NCBI GenBank assembly: GCA_014607495.2
Contig: CP053165.1
Coordinates: forward strand, 3,094,906 to 3,158,905
Source: Carposina sasakii
Taxonomy: Eukaryota; Arthropoda; Insecta; Lepidoptera; Carposinidae
Length of the DNA stretch: 64,000 nucleotides
Direction of reading: 5' to 3'
Under the pieces are notes generated by a model that was given only the letters and a program-made list of their open reading frames with translations, searched no databases and had not been told where the DNA came from. The number at the start of each line of letters is the position of its first letter. Position 1 is the stretch's first letter. Below, piece by piece: positions 38,401 through 50,400 of this stretch. The position numbers and the translations under genes are program-made.

Positions 38401-41400
38401 CAGTGTTAGATAGCCCATTAATCGAGAAAGACTATAAACTATATAGCAACCCGCCCCGACTTCGCACGGTTGCAATGCTCGCTCCACTCGGACGAAGTCG
38501 TGGGCGGCCGCTAGTTTACTTATAGAGAGAGATGGATGGTTATGGAGGAAGAGGTAGACCTAAGTGTTGAACGGATTGTGTGAGAGAGGATATGCCTGTA
38601 CTAAGATTGAGTCAACATTAAATCTTATCCTTCCTTTTCTTCTCCTTCCTCTTCTTTCGCGAACTGGCCGGCGACAGTGGCAGCTCAAGTGGCCGGGTGC
38701 ACCCTGGTAATACCAGGGGTCTAATAGCCCGGCCCGCGTCCCCCCGGACAGCCGCATCTTTCCGTTCCCCCCTTCCCAAATGGGTCAGAGAGTCTGACCC
38801 ATTTGGGAAGGCCCCCTTTAAGGGCCACTTAAGTAGGAGAATTATGCCCGGGCACGGGGGTTGCTCCAAGGCCCGCAACCCGAAGCATATTTTTGCGCCA
38901 AGGACGACCACGTCCCAAGATTGAGTATCGAGATGACAGATAATAGGGATGAATGGAAGAAGAGTAATATTGCGACCATTCCAAATGATTAAGAATAAAT
39001 AGGACAGGAAGAAGACTAGTTTATTAGCAGCTTCGCTTACTGGAACTTTTACTCGGTCTAATTATATTTTCAAACGTTCCCTGGACCCACTTAAAAACAT
39101 AAAAGAAAGAAAAAATGTAGGTAATCGGTTCAGCTTCGTGTTTTTGCGTAGCGAGCCACACATTTTTTTTATAGATTTTTACATACAAAATTTATCACGG
39201 AACTTGATTATGATCTTGACTCCTGACACATGAATACTTATATTCTCTAGATTTTTTTCTAATTTTGTCCGATCTTTCCCTTCCCACACTTCCATCCACT
39301 CTTCCGCAGTTCACTTTCTATGTCGCTCTACTTTCATACATCTCTACACGCCCAAGCCACCTCAACTTGAGTTCAAAATTCCACTGTGAATACCGATGTT
39401 AAGCTTACCGGTCGTTTCGCCAATGACAACAATCTCCGGATCGGCGTAGGAGCGATTTATAGCCACGAGACTTCTATGCGAGATCACTACTCCCTTTGGC
39501 AGACCTGAAAACGTATGAGTAGGCAATATTAATGGTACAAACTTACATGTTAAATGGTTTGTCCTGAATGACTGTCGGATCAGCGCACAGCCTAAACATT
39601 AGAATATAATAGACTAGGTTTTTATTTGAAGACTAGTGGACGCCCGCGACTCCGTCCGCGTGGACTACAGAAAAAACAAAATGTCGAAATTATCCCGGAT
39701 AAAAACATTGTCCTGGGATAAAAAGTAGCCATAATGTTAAGTTATAGCGTAATGTTAAGTTGGACCTGTCACAATAAATTCCTGAAAACTGCATCAAAAT
39801 CGGTTCAGCCGTTTCTGATATTAGCGTGCACAAACGCACAGACAAACCGACAAACAGAAAAAAAATCCAAAAATCATTCTTTTGGGTACTATTTATAAAG
39901 GTTTCCTGTAATATTTTTTCTCATATATCTTCCATGTACAGACAGCGATCCGTTACATTTTTATTATATGTATAGATTACATCATACATAAAATAGCAAC
40001 AATGAAACAAGACAAACATGGCAGAAATATAGAAACCTTCGGTATAAAAGAAGGCAGTGAAAAGTAAGTACTATGTAAAAAAAGTTGTACAACACAAAAT
40101 TTCAAATGAGCCATGCACCCTATCTGGAGCCTGCCAGTTACATTAGCTTCGTTCTTTATATGTCATAAGCATCCGACAAGAAAGGACATCCCAGAATTCC
40201 CATAGGAAGGGAAACAACGGAAATCCTAAAGTTGACGAGGACGGGGCGTCAGCTTGTTTAGAAATTAAAGCTGTAACAAACCGTATGTATTCGTTACTTG
40301 GTAACGGGTACTGCATCAAGTACCGAGTAACGAAACGTTACCCAGGAATTAGTCTCGTTACTCGCATGTTTCGTATCATGGTATCATCATATTTTTCGTA
40401 TAATACTCGTACACTGTTTCGGATCGCAAGTGGTGTATTGATACGCTTGTTTTTGATCGTATGTTCTACCAATGCGTGTGATGCGGTTCATTTAAATCGC
40501 TTATTTGTATTAAAAAGTAAAGTTGCTAGGCAACAGCCCAATGACTTGTTTATAAGATTTTGTTTTGTGTTGACAAAAAGTCTGTCAGTCATCTGTGTTT
40601 ATGAACTCTTGTATTTATTGTAATTATTCTGTTTTGTGCTTTTCTATTCAATATATTAGTATACACTTATTCGCTTGTATTCCTGACTAAGTCCACTGCA
40701 TAAACTCCAACGGGTTATGGGCCCAGGCCTGCAAGTGAAATAAAATATGGAACTCTCGAAGATAAGTATTGCTAAGCTTGACGGACACAATTGGACAGCA
40801 TGGAAGTACCGTATGCTAGCCCTGCTGCGAGGCATAGACGGTCTCATGGATATTGTGGACGGAAAAACACAAAAGCCAGTAAGACCCGCGGAAGGCGGTG
40901 ATGCAGTGGCTGAATTCTATGATAAAAGACTGAAAGAGTTTGTTAAGTTAGAGAATACTGCCCTGCTCTTGATAACTAACAATGTGACAGATGAGACCCT
41001 AGACAAAGTAATAAGATTGACTAGTCCGAAGGAAGTTTGGGATGAGCTCCATAGGTTATACGAGGGACCTAATGAAGGCCGACTCTATGAGCTGTGTTTG
41101 GAGTTTTTCAAGCTGAAAAGAGATGCTTCAGATGACATGTCGACTCATATATCTAAGCTGAAAAATTTGTGGCATGGCCTGAAGGAAGAACTGTTGAAGG
41201 AGGAGAAGGTGGAAATGCCTGAGGTTCTCCTAATATGCAAGATTCTAGATACGTTGCCGGAAACATATTTTTCGTTTAAATCGAGTTGGCTGTTAATGTC
41301 TAAGGAAGATAGGACAGTAGACAATATTACTAGTCAGCTATGTTCACATGAGAAGGCGCTAAATGCAAAGATGGTCGATTCAGAATCAAGTGAGGCTGCA

Positions 41401-44400
41401 CTTTATGTGAAGGTGAATAAAAAGGTTGATAGAGGCTGTCGCCAAAAAGACCAAGGAACCAAAAGGTACAAATGTTTTATTTGTAAGGAGTTTGGTCATC
41501 TCAAGAAGGATTGCCCAAAAAGCGGCAATAATAAAGGCATGAAAACTCATAGTTCGAACAATATGATGTTACAAACAGTGAACACTGTGTTTCCGGGCAT
41601 TGATCGTGATGAATGGTATGTAGATAATGGAGCTACACATCATGTCACTATGCGAGGAGATGTGTTTCAAGATTTTGAACATTTTGGTGAATCTCACACA
41701 GTAACTACGGCTGACGGAAATATTATAAAGGCTGTTGGAAAGGGCACAGTTAATGTTAAAGCCAAAGTTAATGGACGGATTGAGGACCTGCTTTTGAGAG
41801 ATGTTTGGTATGTGCCTCAGATTCAAAAGAATTTATTTTCTGTACTCAACTCACAGGACAAGAATCCTAATAGCGTATTTGAATCACATGTTTTAAAATG
41901 TTCCATGAAGATAAATGGTAGAACTGTCTTCATAGGAAACAGGCAAAGGTACGGTGGTTTGTACAAGATAGATGGCAAAACCGTATGTCCTGCTATTGCA
42001 GTCAATTTAATTGAGCATAAAGATACGCTACAACTATATCATGAGCGTATGGGACATCAAGACAAGAGGCATGTCAAGAAATTAATAGAAAGAGAGCTCG
42101 GTATAAATTCAAATAGTGGAGAATTATGCGAAGGTTGTATATTTGGTAAAGCGCACAGGAAACCATTTGGTGTTCGCGAAAAATCTACTCAACCTGGCGA
42201 ACGCATACACTCGGACGTTTGTGGACCCTTCCCCTTGAGTTATTCTAACTATCGGTATTTCGTGGTGTTTAAGGATGAGTTTACACGGTACAGATATGTG
42301 TATCTCCTTAAAAATAAATCCGATGTTTATGAAAAGCTGAAGCAGATGGTGTCTGAAGCTAGAAATGCTGGACACAGTATTAAGGAGCTTTTAAGCGACA
42401 ACGGAGGCGAATATGATAATAAGAGAGTACGGGATTTTCTTGATAATAATGGTATAAAGCAAAGGCTCATTATGCCGTACACTCCAGAACAAAATGGATG
42501 TAGTGAAAGGGAAAACCGCACTATAGTCGAATCTGCTAGGGCAATGATGCACGCGCATGAGGAGATCTCTCAGAAATTGTGGGCTGAGATGGTGAATACT
42601 GCTGTTTACATTTTAAACAGGACAGGACCTACCTCAGTGGAACACAAGTCGCCTTATGAACTGTGGCTTAACAAGAAGCCTCAGATAAAGCACCTGAGGA
42701 TAATAGGCTCACCTTGCTATGCGCATGTACCAAAGCAGAGGAGAAAGAAGTTGCAAAAGAAGGCTACACGGTGCATTTTGATTGGGTACGACAATGATGA
42801 TGGGTATAGGCTTTGGAATCGCGAGAAAGATTCGCTGGTCAGGTCTAGAGATGTCACTTTCAATGAGAAAGCTCTAGAGACCTCAATGAATGACGCTGAA
42901 ACAGTGCGCGTTAAGGATAATGAAATCGAAGTAGAAATTACAAGAAATAATTTGACGGAAAATGGTCAAAGTATTCCTATTGTACCCAATAGCCAAGCAA
43001 GTCCCACTTCGGGTATCGATGAAGGAATTGTAAATACTAATGACGAATTTGTAGATGCTGAGGACATCATAACTGGACAGTCGTTTGAATCGGGGGAGAA
43101 TGATGTTATAGATGATGAAGCTCAAGATAACGTAAATGAAGACGTAGAGGAAGATCATATTGATCATGAGGATGTGTTCCCTGAGCAGATGATACTACGT
43201 GACCGTTCTCTCTTGCGGGCCCCAGATCGATTCAAAGACTTTGTTATGAATGCTATAATGGGATATAAGGAACCGATATCTCATCAAGATGCTATTAGCA
43301 GCCCAGACAAAGAGCTCTGGAAAGTAGCCATGGACAGCGAAATTAGTTCCTTGAAGGAAAATAACACTTGGCAGCTTGTAAGCCTACCCAAGGGAAGGAA
43401 AGCAATCCCATGCAAGTGGATATTTCGTGTCAAGATGAACGCTGATGGCTCTGTAGATAAATACAAGGCAAGGCTTGTAATAAAAGGCTTTCACCAGAAA
43501 AAGGGTATCGATTACGAGCAGACATTTAGCCCGGTAACCAGGATGGGAACCGTTCGTTCAGTGCTCAGTGTAGCAGCTAGCGAAGGAATGGTAATGCTCC
43601 AGTTCGATGTTTCAACTGCCTTTCTATATGGGTCTTTGAATGAAGAGATCTTCATGAAACAACCAGAAGGGTACAATGATGGTTCTGGTCGAGTCTGCCT
43701 ATTGAAGAAGAGTCTGTATGGCTTGAAACAAGCACCGCGATGTTGGAACAGGTGTATACTAGACTTTTTCAAGGAAATTGGCTTTAAGACGAGTGAAGCA
43801 GATCCATGCCTTTTAGTAAGGAAAAAGGAAAGTGGAAAAGTTATAGTGGCCTTGTACGTGGATGATGGTCTGGTCGCGGGGACCAGTCAAGAGCTGATAG
43901 ATGAGTTCATTAAGGAGCTCAAAATGCGGTTTAAGATAACCACAAAACCTGCCTCCTATTTCTTAGGGATAGAGATAGAAAGCAGAGGAGATGGAATTAA
44001 GATATTTCAAACCTCCTATGTACAGAAGATTTTGCGGAAATTTGGAATGGACAGTTGCAAACCTGTGTCTACGCCGATTGCAAAAGAAAGTACACCAAGC
44101 GAAAAAGTAGATATGGGTTACATGAAAAGTAACTACAGGCAAATTGTCGGAGCCTTGAATTACTTAATGGTGTGTACTAGACCTGATATTGCGTACGCTG
44201 TCAGTATTGTCTCACGGAGTCTGGAAAAACCAGACGTGGAGGACTGCGTTCGACTGAAACGTATACTGCGCTATTTACAATATACACCAGATCTAGGCAT
44301 CAAGTATAAGAGAAATTACAAGGAAGGCATTTTGGAATGCTACAGTGATGCAGACCATGCTGGAGACATCAGCACAGGAAGGTCAACCAGTGGCGTGCTT

Positions 44401-47400
44401 TGCATGTATGCCGGAGGTGCAATCACGTGGCTCAGCCAGAGACAGTCAAGTGTATCGATTTCGACTACGGAAGCTGAAATTGTAGCTGCCAGTGAAGCAG
44501 CAAGGGAGACGGTATGGCTGTCCCGGCTTATGAACGAACTTGTTGTTCTAAGGAAGACTCCAAGTCTTAAAGTGGACAATGAAGCTGCAATAAGATTAGC
44601 AGAGAACCCTGAATTCCATCGCCGAACGAAGCATATCAGGGTTCGACACTTCTTTGTAAGAGAGTTGGTGACTGGCGGAGAGCTGTATGTTGAAAAGGTA
44701 GCCAGCGAAGATCAATTGGCAGATATCTTTACAAAGCCTTTACCAATTTACTAAACCTTTAGACTGAGAAAAATTTCTGAACTCATAGGGCTGTTGAGAG
44801 AAGATATTAAAAAGTAAAGTTGCTAGGCAACAGCCCAATGACTTGTTTATAAGATTTTGTTTTGTGTTGACAAAAAGTCTGTCAGTCATCTGTGTTTATG
44901 AACTCTTGTATTTATTGTAATTATTCTGTTTTGTGCTTTTCTATTCAATATATTAGTATACACTTATTCGCTTGTATTCCTGACTAAGTCCACTGCATAA
45001 ACTCCAACGATTTGAAATAACGGGGATCAGGTTTGTTTAAAGTACTTATATATTTTTTTTAAATCGACAAAGTTTTTTACTGTTTTGTTCTATTCTTTGT
45101 AATATAATTTAAGTTTGTGGTTAAAATTTTCTAAATAGTAAATCCATTACAAATTTGGTATATTACGTCGACAGTTCACGTCGATTCGACTCGTTACCAT
45201 ACTACAGTTACTTATACCATATCTCTATGACCATATATGCGGTATCAGAAGTAACGAGTTCGGTAACGATACGATAGTAACGAGTACTCATGGTCAAAGT
45301 AACGAATACATACGGGTACGCTTTTATTCGTTACTTTTACACCTCTATTAGAAATATAACTGTTGTGGTATTGTATTTTTGAAAGTCTTTACTAGTCATT
45401 ATTTATATTATTTACCCACCTACATATTTCAAACGACTTACTATAGGTAGGTATATCATATACTTCGTGTTGCGAATAGTGAACACGGAAGTTTGCGGTT
45501 GTACGCGTCTCAGTACATAATTTCCTCGTACGTGCGAGGTGAAGATGTTTTATAGAATAGTTCCTATGCCTGTTATCGGAACTAACATTTTTTGTATGCA
45601 GCGAAACACGTAGTAACTAGTGCCAACATCCATCGAAACTATACGGTGAAACGCAGTCTATGCCAATAAATTATCTGAATCTGAATCTATGCGAAATGGT
45701 TTTTTCCACGGATATCCGCGGATCCGGTTATCAAAAGCAAAGCGATCGCGAAAATTGTACAGAATTTGCTGATTGCTTGTTAAATACGTATTACGTAAAA
45801 TTAATTTCAATGAAATTTTGATATTTTAACGCGAAAATTTTATAAGATTCGCTATCGCGCTGCTTCGGCTTTGCTATTGAAAATTAGGCAACAAGGGCAC
45901 ATCATTACCTACCTGTAGTGCCACTAGAGAACGGTATCACAGCAACATCATTGGGACTCCTCTGAATCCCTTTCAGGCAATCCGTGTTTATAGACTGGTC
46001 CTCAGCCCATTCGGCGAACTTAATCGTGCCCTCGGGTAAGTCCTCATTTTCTACTAGAATCACTGGAATATTCTTCTTCATTGCTGTCAAAGCTTCTTTG
46101 ATACTCGGGTAAGCGATCTTGGATGCGATTATTGCTTTCGCATCTATTAGTTCTAGTTGATGTTCGAATTCCCCTGGAAATAGAATTTTCATACATATAG
46201 TCATACGCATACCACATATATAGAGACACGGCTGTGTTCCCAAAACGGGGTAGCCAAAACTGCAAGATCATAAAGGAGATCTTAAATTGCAGGGTCACGA
46301 AGGATATCTTATAGTCACATTTCGCATAGTGGATTTAGCTGTAAAATATCAGTGACAAGTTGCAAGTTTATCTGGATCTCCTTCCGTGCACGTCGCCGTC
46401 GTAAGAACGGACTAAGGAACTCAGGCGCGTTCTTTTTTTTACAATTAGCTAGGCAAACATTTGATCGCCATCGTGCCTGTTGTTAAGCAAGATGCGGCCA
46501 AGAGTGGTACATGTTTGTCTCGAAAGCGCCTATTCACTCTAGCTTTGAAGAGACCAATGTTGTAGTGCTCGGAAAATACATCGGCATTCCACTCCTTAGC
46601 CGTTCGCATTACAAACGAGTTAGCATAACGTTTGGTGCGGATGGGTGGGATATCAACAACATGCGGGTGATACGCTAGTCTGCATCTAGTATTCTCTCAG
46701 GTGATAAGCTTGTAACTTGTCACTGATATTTCACAGCTGGCCCGGCTTTGCTAAACGTAACTATAGGATCACTTTGAGACTTTGTTTCACTATTTAAGGC
46801 TCGAGCACACCGGATGCGTATGCGTGCACGTAAGCGTAGACGTACGCGTACCTCTCAGTTTAATGTATAGAAATGTCACCGCTTGACGTTTATGCTTACG
46901 TCTACGCATACGCATCTAGTCTGCCCGTGCCTATACAGTTCCATAGATTACAACTCAGAGGTACGTATACGCTACGCTTACGTGCACGCACACGCATCCG
47001 GTGTGCTCGAACCTTTATACTTATATATAGAGGAAGACCTAAGTGTTGGATGGTCTGTGTGAGAGAAGATATGCGTGGGCTGGGTGAAAAACAAAATGAC
47101 GGATAATAGGGATGAGATGAAGAAGAGTAGTATTGCCCCCAAGTGAATGGGAACAGGGCCGGTGGAAAAAGACTTATCTATACCTATAAACGAGACAAGG
47201 ATTATACTCACGAGCAGTATAAATAGGATTCATCATGCTGGCAACACCGCCCGCCTGCAACACTCCCAGCAATGCGCACGGATACTCAGGTATGTTCGGC
47301 AGAATCACGGCAACTTTGTCATCGTTCTGCAGCTTTAGTTTGGTCCGTAGTGAAGCCGCGAACAGGACGGACATGCGATGGGTTTGCGCGTAGGTGTACC

Positions 47401-50400
47401 CGTGGCCCGTTACCGCGCATACCTTGAAATATAGATGGCAAAATGAGTCCTTGACAATTTTCTTTGTCGTTTTTCTTGTGCAGGGCTGGCTATAATTTTA
47501 TAATATTTTTAGTTAACTCAAAACATTTTTTTAACACTGAATGTTTTTAGGTGCCGTAACATCGGGGCAGATTAGACCATGGGTCAACTTTTTTCTATAC
47601 TAAACCAAATCACTATTATTTACACATTTTTGTGAATAAAGATGTGTATAGTGTCAACTATCAGTAAGAAAAATCAGCGCCGCTCGTCAGGGGCTATTGA
47701 TGCCGTAAAGAGAAAAAGCTACCCCCAGGGCTAAAGAGGTACAATGTTACGAAGGACAAAATTATTTTGTGTCTTCCATCTGAAAAGTCATATTCTAGGT
47801 CTTTGCCCAACCAAAACATACGAGTAGGTATATCTAGAAACAAACCTAGTCCAGACGGATGTTAGTAATTGCGTCTGCCTAAGGTCATCATAAGTTACAT
47901 TAGATAAGCAGCTAAGTTAAACATAGCAAAAAGTTTAATAATCTATCGTCCTCTGTGCAGAACGTCATGCATTCAAATCCGCCCCCTAATTACGTAAAAG
48001 CCGAAGCAAATACCATATTCGCTATCGCTTTGCTTTTGCTAGTTAGGTATAAGGGGCCGGTTATCATTCTTACACGAGGCAAATATAAACGAAGCAAAAT
48101 ATAGGTATAAACTTTCTTTAAAAAGTAGGTATATTTGCATAATGTTTAGTTTACAATAAGTACATTAGTCCCACAGTAACATCCCTAAGCGCTCCCTTTT
48201 ATCGTGACTTTATAGTAAACTACTAATCAGCGATATACAAAAATTGTCTCGAACACAGATATAAGGCCGATTTTTCCAGTCATAAGGCCATATCTGATGT
48301 ATAAAGTTGATGCCGCAGTCAAGAGTACGGGAGCTAGTTAGAATTTCTGTTAGAAATGTCTGCTCAAGTAGCATGACCTGCGAAACACGATATTATAAAC
48401 CGATTTATCGACATTTAGCCTGTCAAAATACGATAAATATAGCCGCCATTTTGAATTTTGTACCATACGATATCCACGATGCGTGATGATCATGCAAGGG
48501 GGACTGGATTATGAATTCATATTTATGTACCAGAGGGGTAAGCACGAACCTCTCGATAGTCCGTAACGCTAGCGTCAAACTGTCAAATCACATAGATTTA
48601 GTAAAAAGGTTCGTGCTTACCCCACTGGTATATAATGGGATTAGTATTTTCTTGTTTATGCTCGGTAAGAAACATCGCTTTGCATCAAAACTTTAATTAT
48701 AAAGTTAAAATTTAACAAATTCTGTGTCTTTAACAGATTCATGGATTCAAAAAAGTTGACAATTACACACTACCTACCGATTTATCACTACATAGTAGGT
48801 ATTGTATATTTTGAATATTAGGTATACAATACATATAGGTACTTACCTAAACTGTCATAGATACCTAGGTAGGTAGGTAGGTAACTATAGCTTATCTAAC
48901 TGTGGTATCACTATGCGCAGTGTAATATACATTTTAACCTCCTCACCAAAAGATAATTTATGTGCACAAACGCACAGACAAACCGACAAACAGATAAAAG
49001 TTCCAAAAATGTTTTGGGTTTTGGGTTCTATTGCGTTGATAAAGGTCTCCAATAATATTTTTTCTCATATACGAGTATCTTCCATGTACAGACAGCGATC
49101 CGTTACATTTTTATTATATGTATAGGAGATAACAGAAATATAAGTAACTAATCATTATTATTAATGTGTTGTTTTACTTTTAATTGTTACCGAAAATATC
49201 AATATCTATGTAGATATTGCATATGCACTGTGCTAAATACGCTATCTAGATTTGCATGCATGCATATAATCACGCCTTTATCCCTTTTTTTTACGGGGTA
49301 GGCTAGATTTCATTACAAAAATAGCACACATGCTGTGTACATTTTTTACCCGTACGTCGAGTCGTACACGTATAAGTTAATAGGGGGGTCATTATTGAAT
49401 TGAATAAGGCAATTGCCTGGTCTGCTAGCTGTGTACCTGCCTCGGTTGAGGCAAGCGCGCGCGCCGCAACGGGCTAGCAACCGAGCAAGTCGAGCAACCG
49501 AGCCATCGAGGCGCCCATTCTGACGCTTGCGTATTTTGTTTCGTGCCTCGGTCGTGCGTTACAGGCACGCCCACCCTCACAAGCATATTCGCGCGGAAAC
49601 TGGCTCGTTTGGCAAATGCCTCGCTACGCTGCTCGGTCTCTGGAGACCCGTCTATTTAAAACTATGCGGCTTACAGCCGATAGCAATAACCGTCTTTATC
49701 CCTTACGGGGTTAGACAGAGCACCAAGGGCCGATAAAACCACATGGTGCCACTTCTGACCAATTTTGAGGGTACATATAGTTGAGATGTACAAGTTCAGT
49801 TAATTAATGGTGATTATAAGTACTAAGTACTTAGCTTCATATATTTTTGGTTGGGATTTAGAAGTTTAATGTCCACCAGGCAATCCTTTACACCCTGTAA
49901 AGTACCTATCAATGACTTATATTGATAACTCACCGCAAACACAAGTTATAATTATAACACAAACTGTAAATTACTGTAATTTATTACGTAAGTTAATTCC
50001 TTGTTATAGAAATGAGAGAACATTGGGATGTGATCACACTTGTCAACTGTTTGAAACTTGTAATTTTTTTTTAAATAAGTATTTTTTAAATACTTTATCA
50101 TCATCATCATCAGCCTATTGCAGTCCACTGCTGGACGTAGGCCTCCTCCAGGGCACGCCACAAGACTGCCATGGGGGGTTTTTACCCATAGTCACCACGC
50201 TGGGCAGGCGGGTTGGTGACCGCAGTTTGTATTTTGGACTATGTTGTCAACACGGGAGGAGCTGCTGCCCACCTCCCAGAAACCCTTAATCGCTTCGTAC
50301 AATACCCACGGGCAGACATGGGGTGGTACAAATTCTACTCTGCCGGCACCACGCGGCCAAGTTAAAAAACTTAACAATAGATATTTAAAAAGTTAACCTA

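Larger units (their letters stand above)
40508..45009 (+). mobile_element. Full-length Ty1/Copia retrotransposon, 4502 bp
   Basis: Two matching 205-bp LTRs flank one long ORF. The 5-bp duplication ATTTG is at 40503-40507 and 45010-45014. The primer-binding site follows the left LTR and a purine tract precedes the right LTR. Everything needed for a working element appears present, and the LTR match implies very recent insertion. It sits in intron 3 of gene B, antisense to it, inside an older TIR element. Confidence 0.92.
40280..45317. mobile_element. TIR element interrupted by the Copia insertion
   Basis: CCGTATGTATTCGTTACTT near 40281 is mirrored by AAGTAACGAATACATACGG ending near 45315, with further GTAACGAG motifs inside. 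Without the Copia element the pieces 40280-40507 and 45010-45317 would form one palindromic element of about 530 bp. Confidence 0.6.

Noticed and set aside
38618..38924. ORFs of 97 and 75 aa on both strands
   Set aside because: Both lie inside the GC-rich 304-bp retroposon-like insert, where long frames arise by composition.
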